From Maribacter forsetii DSM 18668 (lineage in GTDB: Bacteria; Bacteroidota; Bacteroidia; Flavobacteriales; Flavobacteriaceae), in contig NZ_JQLH01000001.1 of assembly GCF_000744105.1 (NCBI RefSeq), forward strand, positions 620,001-684,000: DNA of 64,000 bases, in the 5' to 3' direction. The position numbers and the translations under genes were made by a program. Below, in pieces: positions 54,929 to 63,637 of this stretch (position 1 is the first letter of the stretch; every line of letters starts with the position of its first letter). A model generated the notes under the pieces. The model was not told the origin of the DNA. It saw nothing but the letters and a program-made list of their open reading frames with translations, and made no database searches.

Positions 54929-55720
54929 ATGATGCTTACTGAAGTTGACTCAAAGGTGTTATGCCTTGGTTATCCTATTTACAAGGCTACACTTGATAAT
55001 TTACCATTAAAATCTAAACTTTTGGTAAGTACAATCAATCAATATTCTTATTGTATAGCTGAAGAAGATGCTGAATTTAAAAAAGCGTTGTTGGGTAGTG
55101 ATGTTATTCTGCCTGATGGTGTTGGCATAACATTAGCTGCAAAATGGTTGAATGGTGCTTCCATAAAAAAAATAGCAGGAGCAGATTTTCATGAGTATCA
55201 ATTAAAACGATTAAATGAAAACTATGGATCTTGTTTTTACTTAGGGGCAAGCAGTAACACCTTGGCTAAAATAGAGTCTCGTTTAAAGGGCGAATATCCA
55301 AATATAAAATTTGCTAGTTATGCGCCACCTTTTAAATCGCAATTTACTGAAGAAGAGAATCTAAGTATGATTGAGGCGGTTAATAGTTTTAATCCTGATG
55401 TGCTTTTTGTAGGTATGACCGCTCCAAAACAAGAGAAATGGAGCCATGCACATAAAAATGCGCTCAATGCTAAAATCATTTGTTCTATAGGTGCTGTATT
55501 TGATTTTTATGCAGGTACGGTAGAAAGACCAAGCAAAGTTTGGAGAGATTTAGGCTTAGAATGGTTGGGGCGTTTAGTAAAAGAACCCAAGCGAATGTCT
55601 AAACGGTATCTCTATTATGGTGTGGTCTATGCAATACATTTGGTGAGGGCGAAGTTTTCAAAGAATCATAATCCAGTTTTAGATATTGATTATTCTAATA
55701 AAAAGCAATACTTCGAATAA
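54929..55720 (+). CDS. WecG/TagA/CpsF family glycosyltransferase
   Basis: A 263-residue GT26-family enzyme. It has the donor-binding ILPDGVGITLAAKWLNG, GADFHEYQLKRL, FVGMTAPKQEKWSHAHKNA and the diagnostic GAVFDFYAGTVERPSKVWRD, then GLEWLGRLVKEPKRMSKRYL. Members transfer N-acetylmannosamine(-uronate) or glucuronate-type sugars to lipid-linked intermediates. The basic C-terminus may touch the membrane. It is a single-gene unit with its own upstream region and a 40-nt hairpin behind it. Confidence 0.94.
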   Translation: MMLTEVDSKVLCLGYPIYKATLDNLPLKSKLLVSTINQYSYCIAEEDAEFKKALLGSDVILPDGVGITLAAKWLNGASIKKIAGADFHEYQLKRLNENYGSCFYLGASSNTLAKIESRLKGEYPNIKFASYAPPFKSQFTEEENLSMIEAVNSFNPDVLFVGMTAPKQEKWSHAHKNALNAKIICSIGAVFDFYAGTVERPSKVWRDLGLEWLGRLVKEPKRMSKRYLYYGVVYAIHLVRAKFSKNHNPVLDIDYSNKKQYFE

Positions 55721-55760
55721 TTCTTTTTTAGAAATTATTAAAATTTAAACACCATGTATA

Positions 55761-55800
55761 AAGCTTAAAAACTTAATCTATAGATTGAGTTTTTAAGCTT
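55761..55800 (+). terminator. Long hairpin after the WecG-like gene
   Basis: Two abutting 20-bp arms (AAGCTTAAAAACTTAATCTA and TAGATTGAGTTTTTAAGCTT) that are perfect complements except for one G-T pair. They are followed by GTTTATTATT. The long stem, 40 bp after the stop codon, fits a terminator, and it could also act as an RNA-processing barrier. Confidence 0.7.
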
Positions 55801-56188
55801 GTTTATTATTACACTTCATGCTTTTAGTTCATTTTCGACCAGATTACTAAATACGGTAGTAATCAAAGGCTATTTAATAGTTGTCTTTTAACTTAATTTA
55901 TTGACAAAAAGGTAGATAAAAGATGGATAAATGAATTAAACAATAAAATTAATTTTAGATAAACTATTCAAATACTTTATACGTAGTTTTTATGTTATCA
56001 ATGTAGGTTAATTCTTTCAATTTGTTTAAGAATACTATGTAATCCTTAGTCCCATAAAAATATATTGTATAGTGTATTGTTTTTTACAAAAATTAAATTT
56101 AAAACATAATAATCTTCGGTTGAAGATGCCAACTTCTTTTCTGTTAGCAGAAATTAAAAAAAGTCCTTTACTTTTAAAACAAAAATCA
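55801..56188 (+). other. Leader region of the second beta-helix gene
   Basis: About 390 bp, AT-rich and non-coding, ahead of the start preferred for the next gene. The 117 bp before that start (56072-56188) are open in frame, so the N-terminus is uncertain. No perfect -7 box is evident. Confidence 0.35.
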
Positions 56189-58456
56189 ATGTTGTTACAA
56201 TTGGTATTAATATGCTTGTGCTTCTCCTCAAATTCGTGCAGTAAGGATAAAGACTTATTGTCAGAATATGTAATCAATGAGGATGAACAGGTTATAATAT
56301 ATCAATACGAAATTGATGAATCTAAGAGAACAATTGTAATACCCCAGAATTTCGATTGGAAAGAAATACCTGAAGATTATGCAAATGCTAATTGGGAGAT
56401 CACTTTTACATTTGATTTAAACAATGAGGTTATTCATTTGCCATCTGAAGTTTTGCTTAACTTTAATGGTGGTTCTCTTACCAATGGTTCTATAACAGGA
56501 AATGCAAGTGCAATTTTCTCTAATAATAGAGAGGCAATTTTAAAAGACGTTAATTTATCTGGTGATTTTAAAAACGAATATATATTTCCATATTGGTTTG
56601 GTGCTGTAATGGATGGTAAAACTGATGATAGAGATATATTTGTAGAAACTTTAAAGCAAGCTAAAAATATAGGAAGTAAACTTTTGGTTGACCAAGATAT
56701 ATTTTTAGATGTTGAAGAATTAGGAGCGAAGTCTATATTCTTAGATGATAATACTTGGATTGAAGGAGCTAATGAGGATATAAATATTATCATTAATAAT
56801 TTATTATCGCCTGCCTTTTATATGGCACTTACAAAAGATATTACAATAAAGAAAATCACATTTTTGTATGACCAAACTTATGATGCCAATTGGGGTTGGG
56901 ATAATGCAATGCATGAAGCTAATCTAAATCAATTAAAGAATTACATGATTACTTCACATAATGTACAGTTCCCTTCTTGGAATCCATGGTCTAGATCCCC
57001 AATTGCGTGGAGATCTATTTTTAGTTTAGAAGCGGCAAAAAATGTACTATTTGAAAATGTAACATTAAAAGCTAAAGGAGAAACAGCCGATAAATTTATA
57101 CTGTGGGGAATTAAACTTAAAGAGCAGTATAATTCTAATCAAACAATTAGTTCTTATGATAGCCCTACCGGTATTCCAGAAAATATCACTTTTAAAGATT
57201 TTACTTTAGATGGTGCTATAATGGGTATTCAAGGTGTTGTAAACGGGTTTAAAACAGATGGTATAACTTCTTATAGATATTCAGATGTACAATCATTAGA
57301 TGGCTCAAGTATAGGAGGTAGCGGGGTTGGAGGATTATATTGGATGCCACCACCACATTTATTCTATTTAAATCCAGATACATCAGAAAGGCATATTACT
57401 GAAAATGTTGATATAGTCAATACCATAGATTATGGGAATTATACTGGTACTTCAAAGGTTAGAGGTAGTGCAGGATATTGTAATTCTTTAAAATTGGTAG
57501 AAGGTGTTTTAAATGCTAGGGTAGAAAATTATAAGTCTTATAGACGAGATGGTGTTTGGGATATTGGAGCGGTAACCAATGGGGTTTTTAAGAATATATA
57601 TTCAGAATCTACTTCAGAAATATTTGAGCCTTCCTGGGGTTTTCACAATGCTAGATTTGTAGAAGGTACTATGACTAATTGTACTTTTAATGATATAGTG
57701 GTAAAAGATAATTCTGAAATAGCAAAAATTTATCCTTGGAATTACCCCAATGGAAATTCAAATACAATTGATAATTTGCAGATATATGTTAAAGAATTTA
57801 TAGGTACGGGTCCAGGGCCTTTCGGAATTTTTGGATCAGAGAATACTATTATTAATTCAACCTTAAATTTAGAACAACATTCATCTATTAATGATTATGC
57901 TAGTGTTATATTTCATTTAGATGATATTTTGGATAGTAGTAGCAATAACCATTATGAAGTAGTTGTAAATGGTTGGCGTAAAATAGATGAAGATCCGTTA
58001 AAGAAGAAGGTTAGGTTAATTTTTGCACGAAAAGTAAACCCTAATTCAAATTACGCAAAGGTTACTGATGTGGACAATAAATTTATTGCAGAACAGGTAA
58101 ATGTAAATGAAACCGATACTTGGGTAAGAAGTGAGTTTATTTCTCTAGGTCAAGGAAATCAGTATTTACTTAATACCTCTATTCCTTCCGGTTTTTCTAT
58201 TTCTAGAATAGAAGTAAATGTTTTAGAAGAATTGGCAGAGGGCACTAAAGCATCAATTGGTTTTTCCACAACTCAAAAAGATAATTTAGCGGCTAATATT
58301 CTCAGTGCAAAATCAACTACTACAAATGTTTTTAATGATGAAGCTGTTTTAAATGAAAGTCAAAACATTTATTTTTTCAGTAATCAAGATTTTAAAAATA
58401 CAGGAGAAATCAAGGTAACCATAGAGTTGAGTAGAAAAAGTGTATCAGATTGGTAA
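56189..58456 (+). CDS. Lipoprotein with pectate-lyase-like beta-helix
   Basis: 755 residues from ATG 56189, chosen because it gives a clean lipoprotein signal (LLQLVLICLCFSSNSCSKDK); ATGs at 56072 and 56126 would add a basic non-signal extension. A first region (about 20-120) is followed by PYWFGAVMDGKTDDRDIFVE, the pattern that starts pectate-lyase-superfamily beta-helices. Long repeats of ITFKDFTLDGAIMGIQG and NVTLKAKGE type follow, and a C-terminal beta-domain (about 630-755). The fold and its location inside an exopolysaccharide locus suggest a glycan lyase, hydrolase or binding protein; catalytic residues cannot be named. It is convergent with the SGNH hydrolase gene. Confidence 0.75.
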   Translation: MLLQLVLICLCFSSNSCSKDKDLLSEYVINEDEQVIIYQYEIDESKRTIVIPQNFDWKEIPEDYANANWEITFTFDLNNEVIHLPSEVLLNFNGGSLTNGSITGNASAIFSNNREAILKDVNLSGDFKNEYIFPYWFGAVMDGKTDDRDIFVETLKQAKNIGSKLLVDQDIFLDVEELGAKSIFLDDNTWIEGANEDINIIINNLLSPAFYMALTKDITIKKITFLYDQTYDANWGWDNAMHEANLNQLKNYMITSHNVQFPSWNPWSRSPIAWRSIFSLEAAKNVLFENVTLKAKGETADKFILWGIKLKEQYNSNQTISSYDSPTGIPENITFKDFTLDGAIMGIQGVVNGFKTDGITSYRYSDVQSLDGSSIGGSGVGGLYWMPPPHLFYLNPDTSERHITENVDIVNTIDYGNYTGTSKVRGSAGYCNSLKLVEGVLNARVENYKSYRRDGVWDIGAVTNGVFKNIYSESTSEIFEPSWGFHNARFVEGTMTNCTFNDIVVKDNSEIAKIYPWNYPNGNSNTIDNLQIYVKEFIGTGPGPFGIFGSENTIINSTLNLEQHSSINDYASVIFHLDDILDSSSNNHYEVVVNGWRKIDEDPLKKKVRLIFARKVNPNSNYAKVTDVDNKFIAEQVNVNETDTWVRSEFISLGQGNQYLLNTSIPSGFSISRIEVNVLEELAEGTKASIGFSTTQKDNLAANILSAKSTTTNVFNDEAVLNESQNIYFFSNQDFKNTGEIKVTIELSRKSVSDW

Positions 58457-58514
58457 CTGGTATCGTTACAGCTGGTTGTAATTAGGTTTATTACTAAATT
58501 GGGAAGTTCAATTT

Positions 58515-59429
58515 TTATTTTTTAGATAGTTTATCTTCAAAAAAGTCTATCATTATTTTAGCTAGTTTTCTTTGTCCGCTATCATTTAAATGGATAACAT
58601 CTCTATAGTCCAAATCATTAAAATTGTAATCTAGTTCTTTTATTAGGCTTACATTGTTTTTAGTAGCCCATTCTATTATCTCATTTCCTTGAGTATTGTA
58701 ATTGCCGTTATTTAATTCTGTTTTTTCGGCATGTAAATACACCGTTAGTGGAATGTTTAAGCTATCTGATAGTTTTTTTAATTCATTAAAACCGGGGTTG
58801 AATTTCAATCCCTTTTTTTGAATGCCTTGTGCAGCCACCTCGTCTGGGTCTAGTTTTGTTTTCTTTGAAAATATATGTTTAAGTCTTGGGCTTACATAAC
58901 GATTTAATAGTTCCCACCAAGCCAATTTATATTGTTTTTCTGGGTAAGAGGTATGATTGCCAACTACAGGTTGAAAATCCATAACATCATACGCATCATG
59001 ACTACTTACTACCAAAAACATAGCTTTTGCATTAAAAGAGCCGTATTCAGCTAAATATGCCGAGCAATTGTCAGGTCCCCAACTACCCGAAGAAATATTC
59101 AACATTTGATAATTTGTAAGTGTTTGGTTGAATATTGAAGTAGCAATACTGTCTTGATCAGACTGTACGCCCCCAAATAGTACAGAGTCGCCTAAACCTA
59201 GAATTTTTGTTTTGTTTGGGTTAGGTTCGTTGCTACGTTGAGAAAAAGAGTTGAAATGATAATTGTTGCCAAATCGTGTTCCTGTTTGGTTTGGTGCAGC
59301 AATATATTCATAATTTTCATCGGCAATATAGAGTGGAGCATCGCAAAATCCTAGAAAAATGCGAAGACTAAATTCTATTATCAAAGTGAGTAGCAGTAAA
59401 GAGATAAGAATTTTATAAATTTTCTTCAT
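58515..59429 (-). CDS. SGNH/GDSL-type hydrolase, membrane-anchored
   Basis: A 304-residue protein with an N-terminal signal-anchor (residues about 5-25) and a SGNH fold. Block I is ILGLGDSVLFGG (Ser nucleophile), SSGSWGPDNC may supply oxyanion residues, and block V DVIHLNDSGQRKLAKI has the DxxH dyad. Such enzymes act as O-acetyl esterases or related transferases on extracellular glycans. Its position between polysaccharide genes suggests trimming or decorating acetyl groups, matching the acetyltransferase encoded nearby, but this is inference. It has its own upstream gap of about 200 bp. Confidence 0.8.
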   Translation of the reverse strand: MKKIYKILISLLLLTLIIEFSLRIFLGFCDAPLYIADENYEYIAAPNQTGTRFGNNYHFNSFSQRSNEPNPNKTKILGLGDSVLFGGVQSDQDSIATSIFNQTLTNYQMLNISSGSWGPDNCSAYLAEYGSFNAKAMFLVVSSHDAYDVMDFQPVVGNHTSYPEKQYKLAWWELLNRYVSPRLKHIFSKKTKLDPDEVAAQGIQKKGLKFNPGFNELKKLSDSLNIPLTVYLHAEKTELNNGNYNTQGNEIIEWATKNNVSLIKELDYNFNDLDYRDVIHLNDSGQRKLAKIMIDFFEDKLSKK

Positions 59430-59627
59430 TTTAATAAATAAGAGATTTCTAATTCATATTACTATTTGCAAAGTGAGATGATTTTGTTTAGGAAATAATT
59501 ATGCTGAAGCTAAAAAAATGACAGTTATATGTTTAAGGAAAAAATAAATTCTAAAATCAATTCATAAGTGTCAATAGGGGGTGAATAGTAATTTATAAGT
59601 TAGACTAACTAAGTTTGTTTTGGCAAT

Positions 59628-60533
59628 TTAAATATTAAGATTATAAGATTTCTTAATAAATTTTTTCATTTTAATTACATCTGTTCCACAAGCTTTTTTA
59701 ATCTCATATACCTTTGCATCCACTAAAGTACGATACCACCAGCCTTGTAAAAAATGCCATAAAAAACCTTCTTTACCTTGTGTAAAACCAAATTTGAAAA
59801 AATATCTATAAACGAAATAAATGAAGGAGCGCCAAAATAGGGGCATGTTAGCGTACTTCTTTTTCTTGTTTCGTTTAGATTGTGCATCAGAAGACAAGGC
59901 GTATTTTGCTGCTTGTTCGGTTTTTGGTTCCAATAACTGAAATTCTAAATCCAATAAATCTACGGCTTCCCTAATGGAGTAATTATTGTGCTTTTGAATC
60001 CACCAGCCTAAGGGGTTTAGATTATGATCTACGAAATAACCTTTAAATAATATGCTTTCTCCTTCTGTAAGTATAATGTGCTCATCCATCCAGCGCTCTT
60101 CACAAAAACCATGTCGATACTTAAACAAACGCAACATATTCATTTGCAACATTCCCTTGGTCATCAATGTATCTAGGAAAAACATTTTTCGTTCAAAAAC
60201 AACACCTGATACACTAGGTTCTAAAACGGGTAACTGTGTATTGATTTCAGCAATAAGGTCACCCATTAAATACTCATCGGCATCTAAACGAAAAACCCAT
60301 TCAGTAGTAATAGGTAAATTTTCAAGCCCCCAATTAAATTGTTTGGCATAATTATTTTCCCATTTATTCTGGTAAACCTTGGCTCCTAAAGATTCTGCAA
60401 TTTCAACAGTTCGATCAGAAGAAAAAGAATCAACTAGAAAAATAGATTCAGAAAATTGCTGCGCGTTTTTAATACAACGTTCAATATGTTGTTCTTCGTT
60501 GTAAGTCAGTATAATTGTTGCTATAGAATTCAT
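59628..60533 (-). CDS. Glycosyltransferase family 2, WaaE-like
   Basis: A 301-residue GT-A enzyme starting SIATIILTYNEEQHIERCIK, with FLVDSFSSDRTVEIAESLGA, NYAKQFNWGLENLP and the DxD motif VFRLDADEYL. This arrangement is typical of the WaaE/KdtX-like subfamily that adds glucose or a similar sugar to a growing glycan; the real donor is unknown. The C-terminal third holds a hydrophobic segment (WRSFIYFVYRYFFKFGF) and GKEGFLWHFLQGWWYRTLVD. Its ATG shares one base with the acetyltransferase stop codon (TAATG), so it is the last gene of a tightly coupled leftward operon. Confidence 0.9.
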   Translation of the reverse strand: MNSIATIILTYNEEQHIERCIKNAQQFSESIFLVDSFSSDRTVEIAESLGAKVYQNKWENNYAKQFNWGLENLPITTEWVFRLDADEYLMGDLIAEINTQLPVLEPSVSGVVFERKMFFLDTLMTKGMLQMNMLRLFKYRHGFCEERWMDEHIILTEGESILFKGYFVDHNLNPLGWWIQKHNNYSIREAVDLLDLEFQLLEPKTEQAAKYALSSDAQSKRNKKKKYANMPLFWRSFIYFVYRYFFKFGFTQGKEGFLWHFLQGWWYRTLVDAKVYEIKKACGTDVIKMKKFIKKSYNLNI

Positions 60534-61087
60534 TAGGCTTTAATTTCGCGTTTTTTTATCAATTTTGCAGGGTTGCCTCCTACTACTGACCACGGCTCTA
60601 CATTCTTAAAAACTGCAGCCCTAGCTCCAACCAGTGCACCAGAACCCAATGTTACTCCTGGGCCAACGAAAGCCTCTGCCGCAACCCAAACAGAATCATT
60701 TATTATAATTGGCGCTAAGAATAAAGCATGTGATTTTTTAGTATAGTCATGACTTGACGCACACAACGAACTGTCTTGAGAAATAGTAACATTATTCTTT
60801 AATGTTATTCGACCTTGATTGTAACAATTAACTCTCTGCCCAATGCATGAATAGTCTCCAACCTCAAGATTCCAAGGTGCCCAAATTCTTACACTTGAAT
60901 GAATTGTTGATTTCCAAGATACCTTAGCTCCGAACATTCTGAGAATAAAAATTCTCCATTTACGGAAAATACGAATTGAAAAAGGTTTAAATAATATAAA
61001 ACAAATAATTGCCCAAATTATTCTACCAATTTTATTGGATAGAGAAAATTTATGCCGCGTATCCGTCATATTATGCAAATCACTCAT
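60533..61087 (-). CDS. Hexapeptide-repeat acetyltransferase, WcaF-like
   Basis: A 184-residue left-handed beta-helix acetyltransferase. It contains APWNLEVGDYSCIGQRVNCY, ITLKNNVTISQDSSLCASSH with the catalytic His of SHDY, and AEAFVGPGVTLGSGALVGAR, then NVEPWSVVGGNPAKLIKKR. This is the WcaF family, which uses acetyl-CoA to O-acetylate colanic-acid-like glycans. It starts with a 4-bp overlap with the FrhB-like gene stop and runs into the WaaE-like GT gene. Confidence 0.92.
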   Translation of the reverse strand: MSDLHNMTDTRHKFSLSNKIGRIIWAIICFILFKPFSIRIFRKWRIFILRMFGAKVSWKSTIHSSVRIWAPWNLEVGDYSCIGQRVNCYNQGRITLKNNVTISQDSSLCASSHDYTKKSHALFLAPIIINDSVWVAAEAFVGPGVTLGSGALVGARAAVFKNVEPWSVVGGNPAKLIKKREIKA

Positions 61088-62493
61088 ATGTTATTTTTTA
61101 AACGCAGCGTAGCTATTTTTTTGCTTATATATCTAGGAGCAGAACTTGCAACCTCTAATAATCGAAGTCTTTTAAGATAAATCTTCAATCTCTTATTATA
61201 TATACTATAATCGTTATTCTCTAGTGCTTTTACAAAGCTTTCTCTTGATACCGTGGTAACGCCTTCCCTCATTGTATAGATTGTCTTTCGCAATTCTGTT
61301 AATGCGTGTGAGTTTGCTTTAATTCTTTTTTCAGGGCGCATCTTGTTTTGCTTGTCCATTTTCCCTAGACGGAAAGATAATCCTTCTCTACGTTGTCTAA
61401 ATCCTCCAGCCTGTGCATATTTAGCATCCGCCTCGGTTAAATCTACTAAATTGACTCTATCTTCATTTATACTTTGTTGTAAGAGTTTATTTATTTCTCG
61501 ATTTCTTACAATTAGCATATTAGTTCCCTGAGCATCAATCTCAAATTGTGGTAACCAAGCATCACCTACAGTTATATCCGCAGTTTCACCTACTACATCA
61601 TCACAAAAGTTACATGCCTCTAACATAAGTGCTCCTTGATTAAACTTCCCTCCGATTACTTTTGCTGAATCTTCCGCGATTTCCTGAGAATCACTATACG
61701 CGGTAAAGACGTATGCTCTAGCTGATATACCTTCTCCTTTTGTCCTATATTTGAACTTCGTTGCCTTTTCCGGTACTATTCCTTTTCCCCAAGCCAATGA
61801 TAAGGTCCAATTGATACTCTTCAAATGACCACAAACCAATGACAAAGTATACTTAATAGATTCTTTAACGAATGGATCCGTTAATTGTACCCTTCTAACA
61901 GCTTTTATCATACAGGGCACTCCAATAAGTAAATATTTCCCAGGTTTTTCCCGAATTAAATTTAAAATTTCAGAAAGCTCAATTACATGATATTTTGTTC
62001 TTGCACCATTTTGAATTTCATCTAAAGTCGTGCTTATACCATATTTAAAAAATGGATCTAAAGGATTTTCTCTCTTAGTTTCTTTTACGTGAATAACGCC
62101 ATCTATCATACCTTTTTGAAACAATGCCGCACCAATCCAAGTTCCAAAACCACCCGATGTCCCTCTGTTCCTATAATCGGCCTCTTTAACAAAACCTCCG
62201 TATACGTTCTCATAGTATCCTATGTATTCACTCTTATTTGAGTTTTCATTAGCTAAAAATTCAGTGGCTAATACATCTTCATTATAGGAAGGATTTAAAG
62301 ATGGGCATACAAATTCGGCCTTTTCTAGAGTTTTTTGATCTTTCTCATTTATCGCGTCTAAATCAGGTGTATATTCACCATATTTATTAATCTTCATACC
62401 TGTGCCGGCACTATAGGCACATGCCCCACATCCTACACAAAAACCTCCATCAACAACATTTTCTAAGGTGTTAATTCTAGTATCTGAACTCAT
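61084..62493 (-). CDS. FrhB-like (coenzyme F420 hydrogenase beta subunit family) iron-sulfur protein
   Basis: A 469-residue protein with an N-terminal 4Fe-4S ferredoxin-like cluster (GFCVGCGACAYSAGTGMKIN, later EFVCPS) and a second cysteine set CNFCDDVVGETADITVGDAW. The middle shows RGTSGGFGTWIGAALFQKGM and LLIGVPCMIKAVRR, characteristic of the FrhB/FdhB C-terminal family. In exopolysaccharide loci such proteins are often next to polysaccharide pyruvyl transferases; their reaction is not established and no F420 dependence is claimed here. The last residues (KIYLKRLRLLEVASSAPRYI) are basic. It follows the pyruvyl transferase gene by 4 bp. Confidence 0.85.
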   Translation of the reverse strand: MSSDTRINTLENVVDGGFCVGCGACAYSAGTGMKINKYGEYTPDLDAINEKDQKTLEKAEFVCPSLNPSYNEDVLATEFLANENSNKSEYIGYYENVYGGFVKEADYRNRGTSGGFGTWIGAALFQKGMIDGVIHVKETKRENPLDPFFKYGISTTLDEIQNGARTKYHVIELSEILNLIREKPGKYLLIGVPCMIKAVRRVQLTDPFVKESIKYTLSLVCGHLKSINWTLSLAWGKGIVPEKATKFKYRTKGEGISARAYVFTAYSDSQEIAEDSAKVIGGKFNQGALMLEACNFCDDVVGETADITVGDAWLPQFEIDAQGTNMLIVRNREINKLLQQSINEDRVNLVDLTEADAKYAQAGGFRQRREGLSFRLGKMDKQNKMRPEKRIKANSHALTELRKTIYTMREGVTTVSRESFVKALENNDYSIYNKRLKIYLKRLRLLEVASSAPRYISKKIATLRLKNNI

Positions 62494-62497
62494 AATA

Positions 62498-63637
62498 TTA
62501 TTTTAGAGATTTCTTTAAATAATCTATTGAAAAGTTAATTTGTTCACCTAATTTTTCTTTTACATATTCGAAATCTATATCAGTTAACTTTTCTAAATTA
62601 ATAGTATCACCCTCTCTCAAAAGACGATTTTCGAGTCCAACTACCTTCATCAAACTTTCCTGTCTACTATTATTGTTTTTACTAGCTGGAGTAATAGTAT
62701 AGAAGGGTTTTTCAAAAATTAAAGAAAAAACACTGCCATGGAAAGAAGTAGTAAGAACTACACTTGCACTACTGTATAAGCCTAAAAACTCTAGTGGTCC
62801 AAAATCTCTTATATTTAATATTTTATCATCAGACTCTAAGGGCATCTCATTTTTACAAACACGAATAATTTTGAAACCTGTTTTTTTCTGTATTTTATAT
62901 GCTAATTCTTCGGCATATCTATTTTTCTTAAATATGAATAACAAGATGTAAGGTTTTTCATGTTTATAAGGTACCATTAAGCTTTCCCAATCTTTCTTTG
63001 TTAATAGTAAGGTTGGATCAACAACGTGGGCAACATTTCTTCCTGTTATTTTTTTAATCAGTGTAACTCCACTCGTTTCTCTAGTACCTATATGAGTTAA
63101 ATTATTTAACCATTCTTTATATTTTGGAAAATAACTTTCATTGATATCTCCTACCCCAAAACTAGATGCAAAAGCAATTTTGTTGGCTTTTTTTGGTGCA
63201 AAAGTCAAAAAATATGGTTCCAAATTAGTGCCGTTGTTTGGATTCCAGACTTGGTCACTACCAACTATATAATTGTCATACTCATGTTTTGCACTATACA
63301 GATCGGAGTAACTTTTATATGTTATTGATAATGCGGTGTGCTCTTTATGAAAATTAAAAAAACGCTCTTTTCTTTTTTTTGCAATTTCAGGATATCTATA
63401 GGCACTATATTTATCTATCCATTTAATGGCAAGATCCTTCAATTTATTTTTAAATGATGTTTTTATTAATGGACTTGATTTTACTTCGCTCTTATATAAG
63501 GGGTTTTTGTAGTATAGATAATTGATGATTTCATTATCGTATCCCATTTTTTTGAGTTTATGATGTAAGGCAAATGCCTGTAGTTCTGCACCATAGTTGT
63601 TAACATTTAAAATGGTAATAATTCCAGTTTTTTTCAT
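62498..63637 (-). CDS. Polysaccharide pyruvyl transferase family protein
   Basis: A 379-residue WcaK/CsaB-type enzyme. It begins KTGIITILNVNNYGAELQAF with ALHHKLKKMGYDNEIINY, then NYIVGSDQVWNPN, KIAFASSFGVGDI, VDPTLLLTKKDWE and VVLTTSFHGSVFSLIFEKPF, all hallmark motifs of polysaccharide pyruvyl transferases (GT-B-like fold, the last holding the conserved SFH). It transfers a pyruvyl ketal from phosphoenolpyruvate to a sugar, adding negative charge to the polymer. Its start overlaps the upstream GT gene by 4 bp. Confidence 0.92.
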   Translation of the reverse strand: MKKTGIITILNVNNYGAELQAFALHHKLKKMGYDNEIINYLYYKNPLYKSEVKSSPLIKTSFKNKLKDLAIKWIDKYSAYRYPEIAKKRKERFFNFHKEHTALSITYKSYSDLYSAKHEYDNYIVGSDQVWNPNNGTNLEPYFLTFAPKKANKIAFASSFGVGDINESYFPKYKEWLNNLTHIGTRETSGVTLIKKITGRNVAHVVDPTLLLTKKDWESLMVPYKHEKPYILLFIFKKNRYAEELAYKIQKKTGFKIIRVCKNEMPLESDDKILNIRDFGPLEFLGLYSSASVVLTTSFHGSVFSLIFEKPFYTITPASKNNNSRQESLMKVVGLENRLLREGDTINLEKLTDIDFEYVKEKLGEQINFSIDYLKKSLK

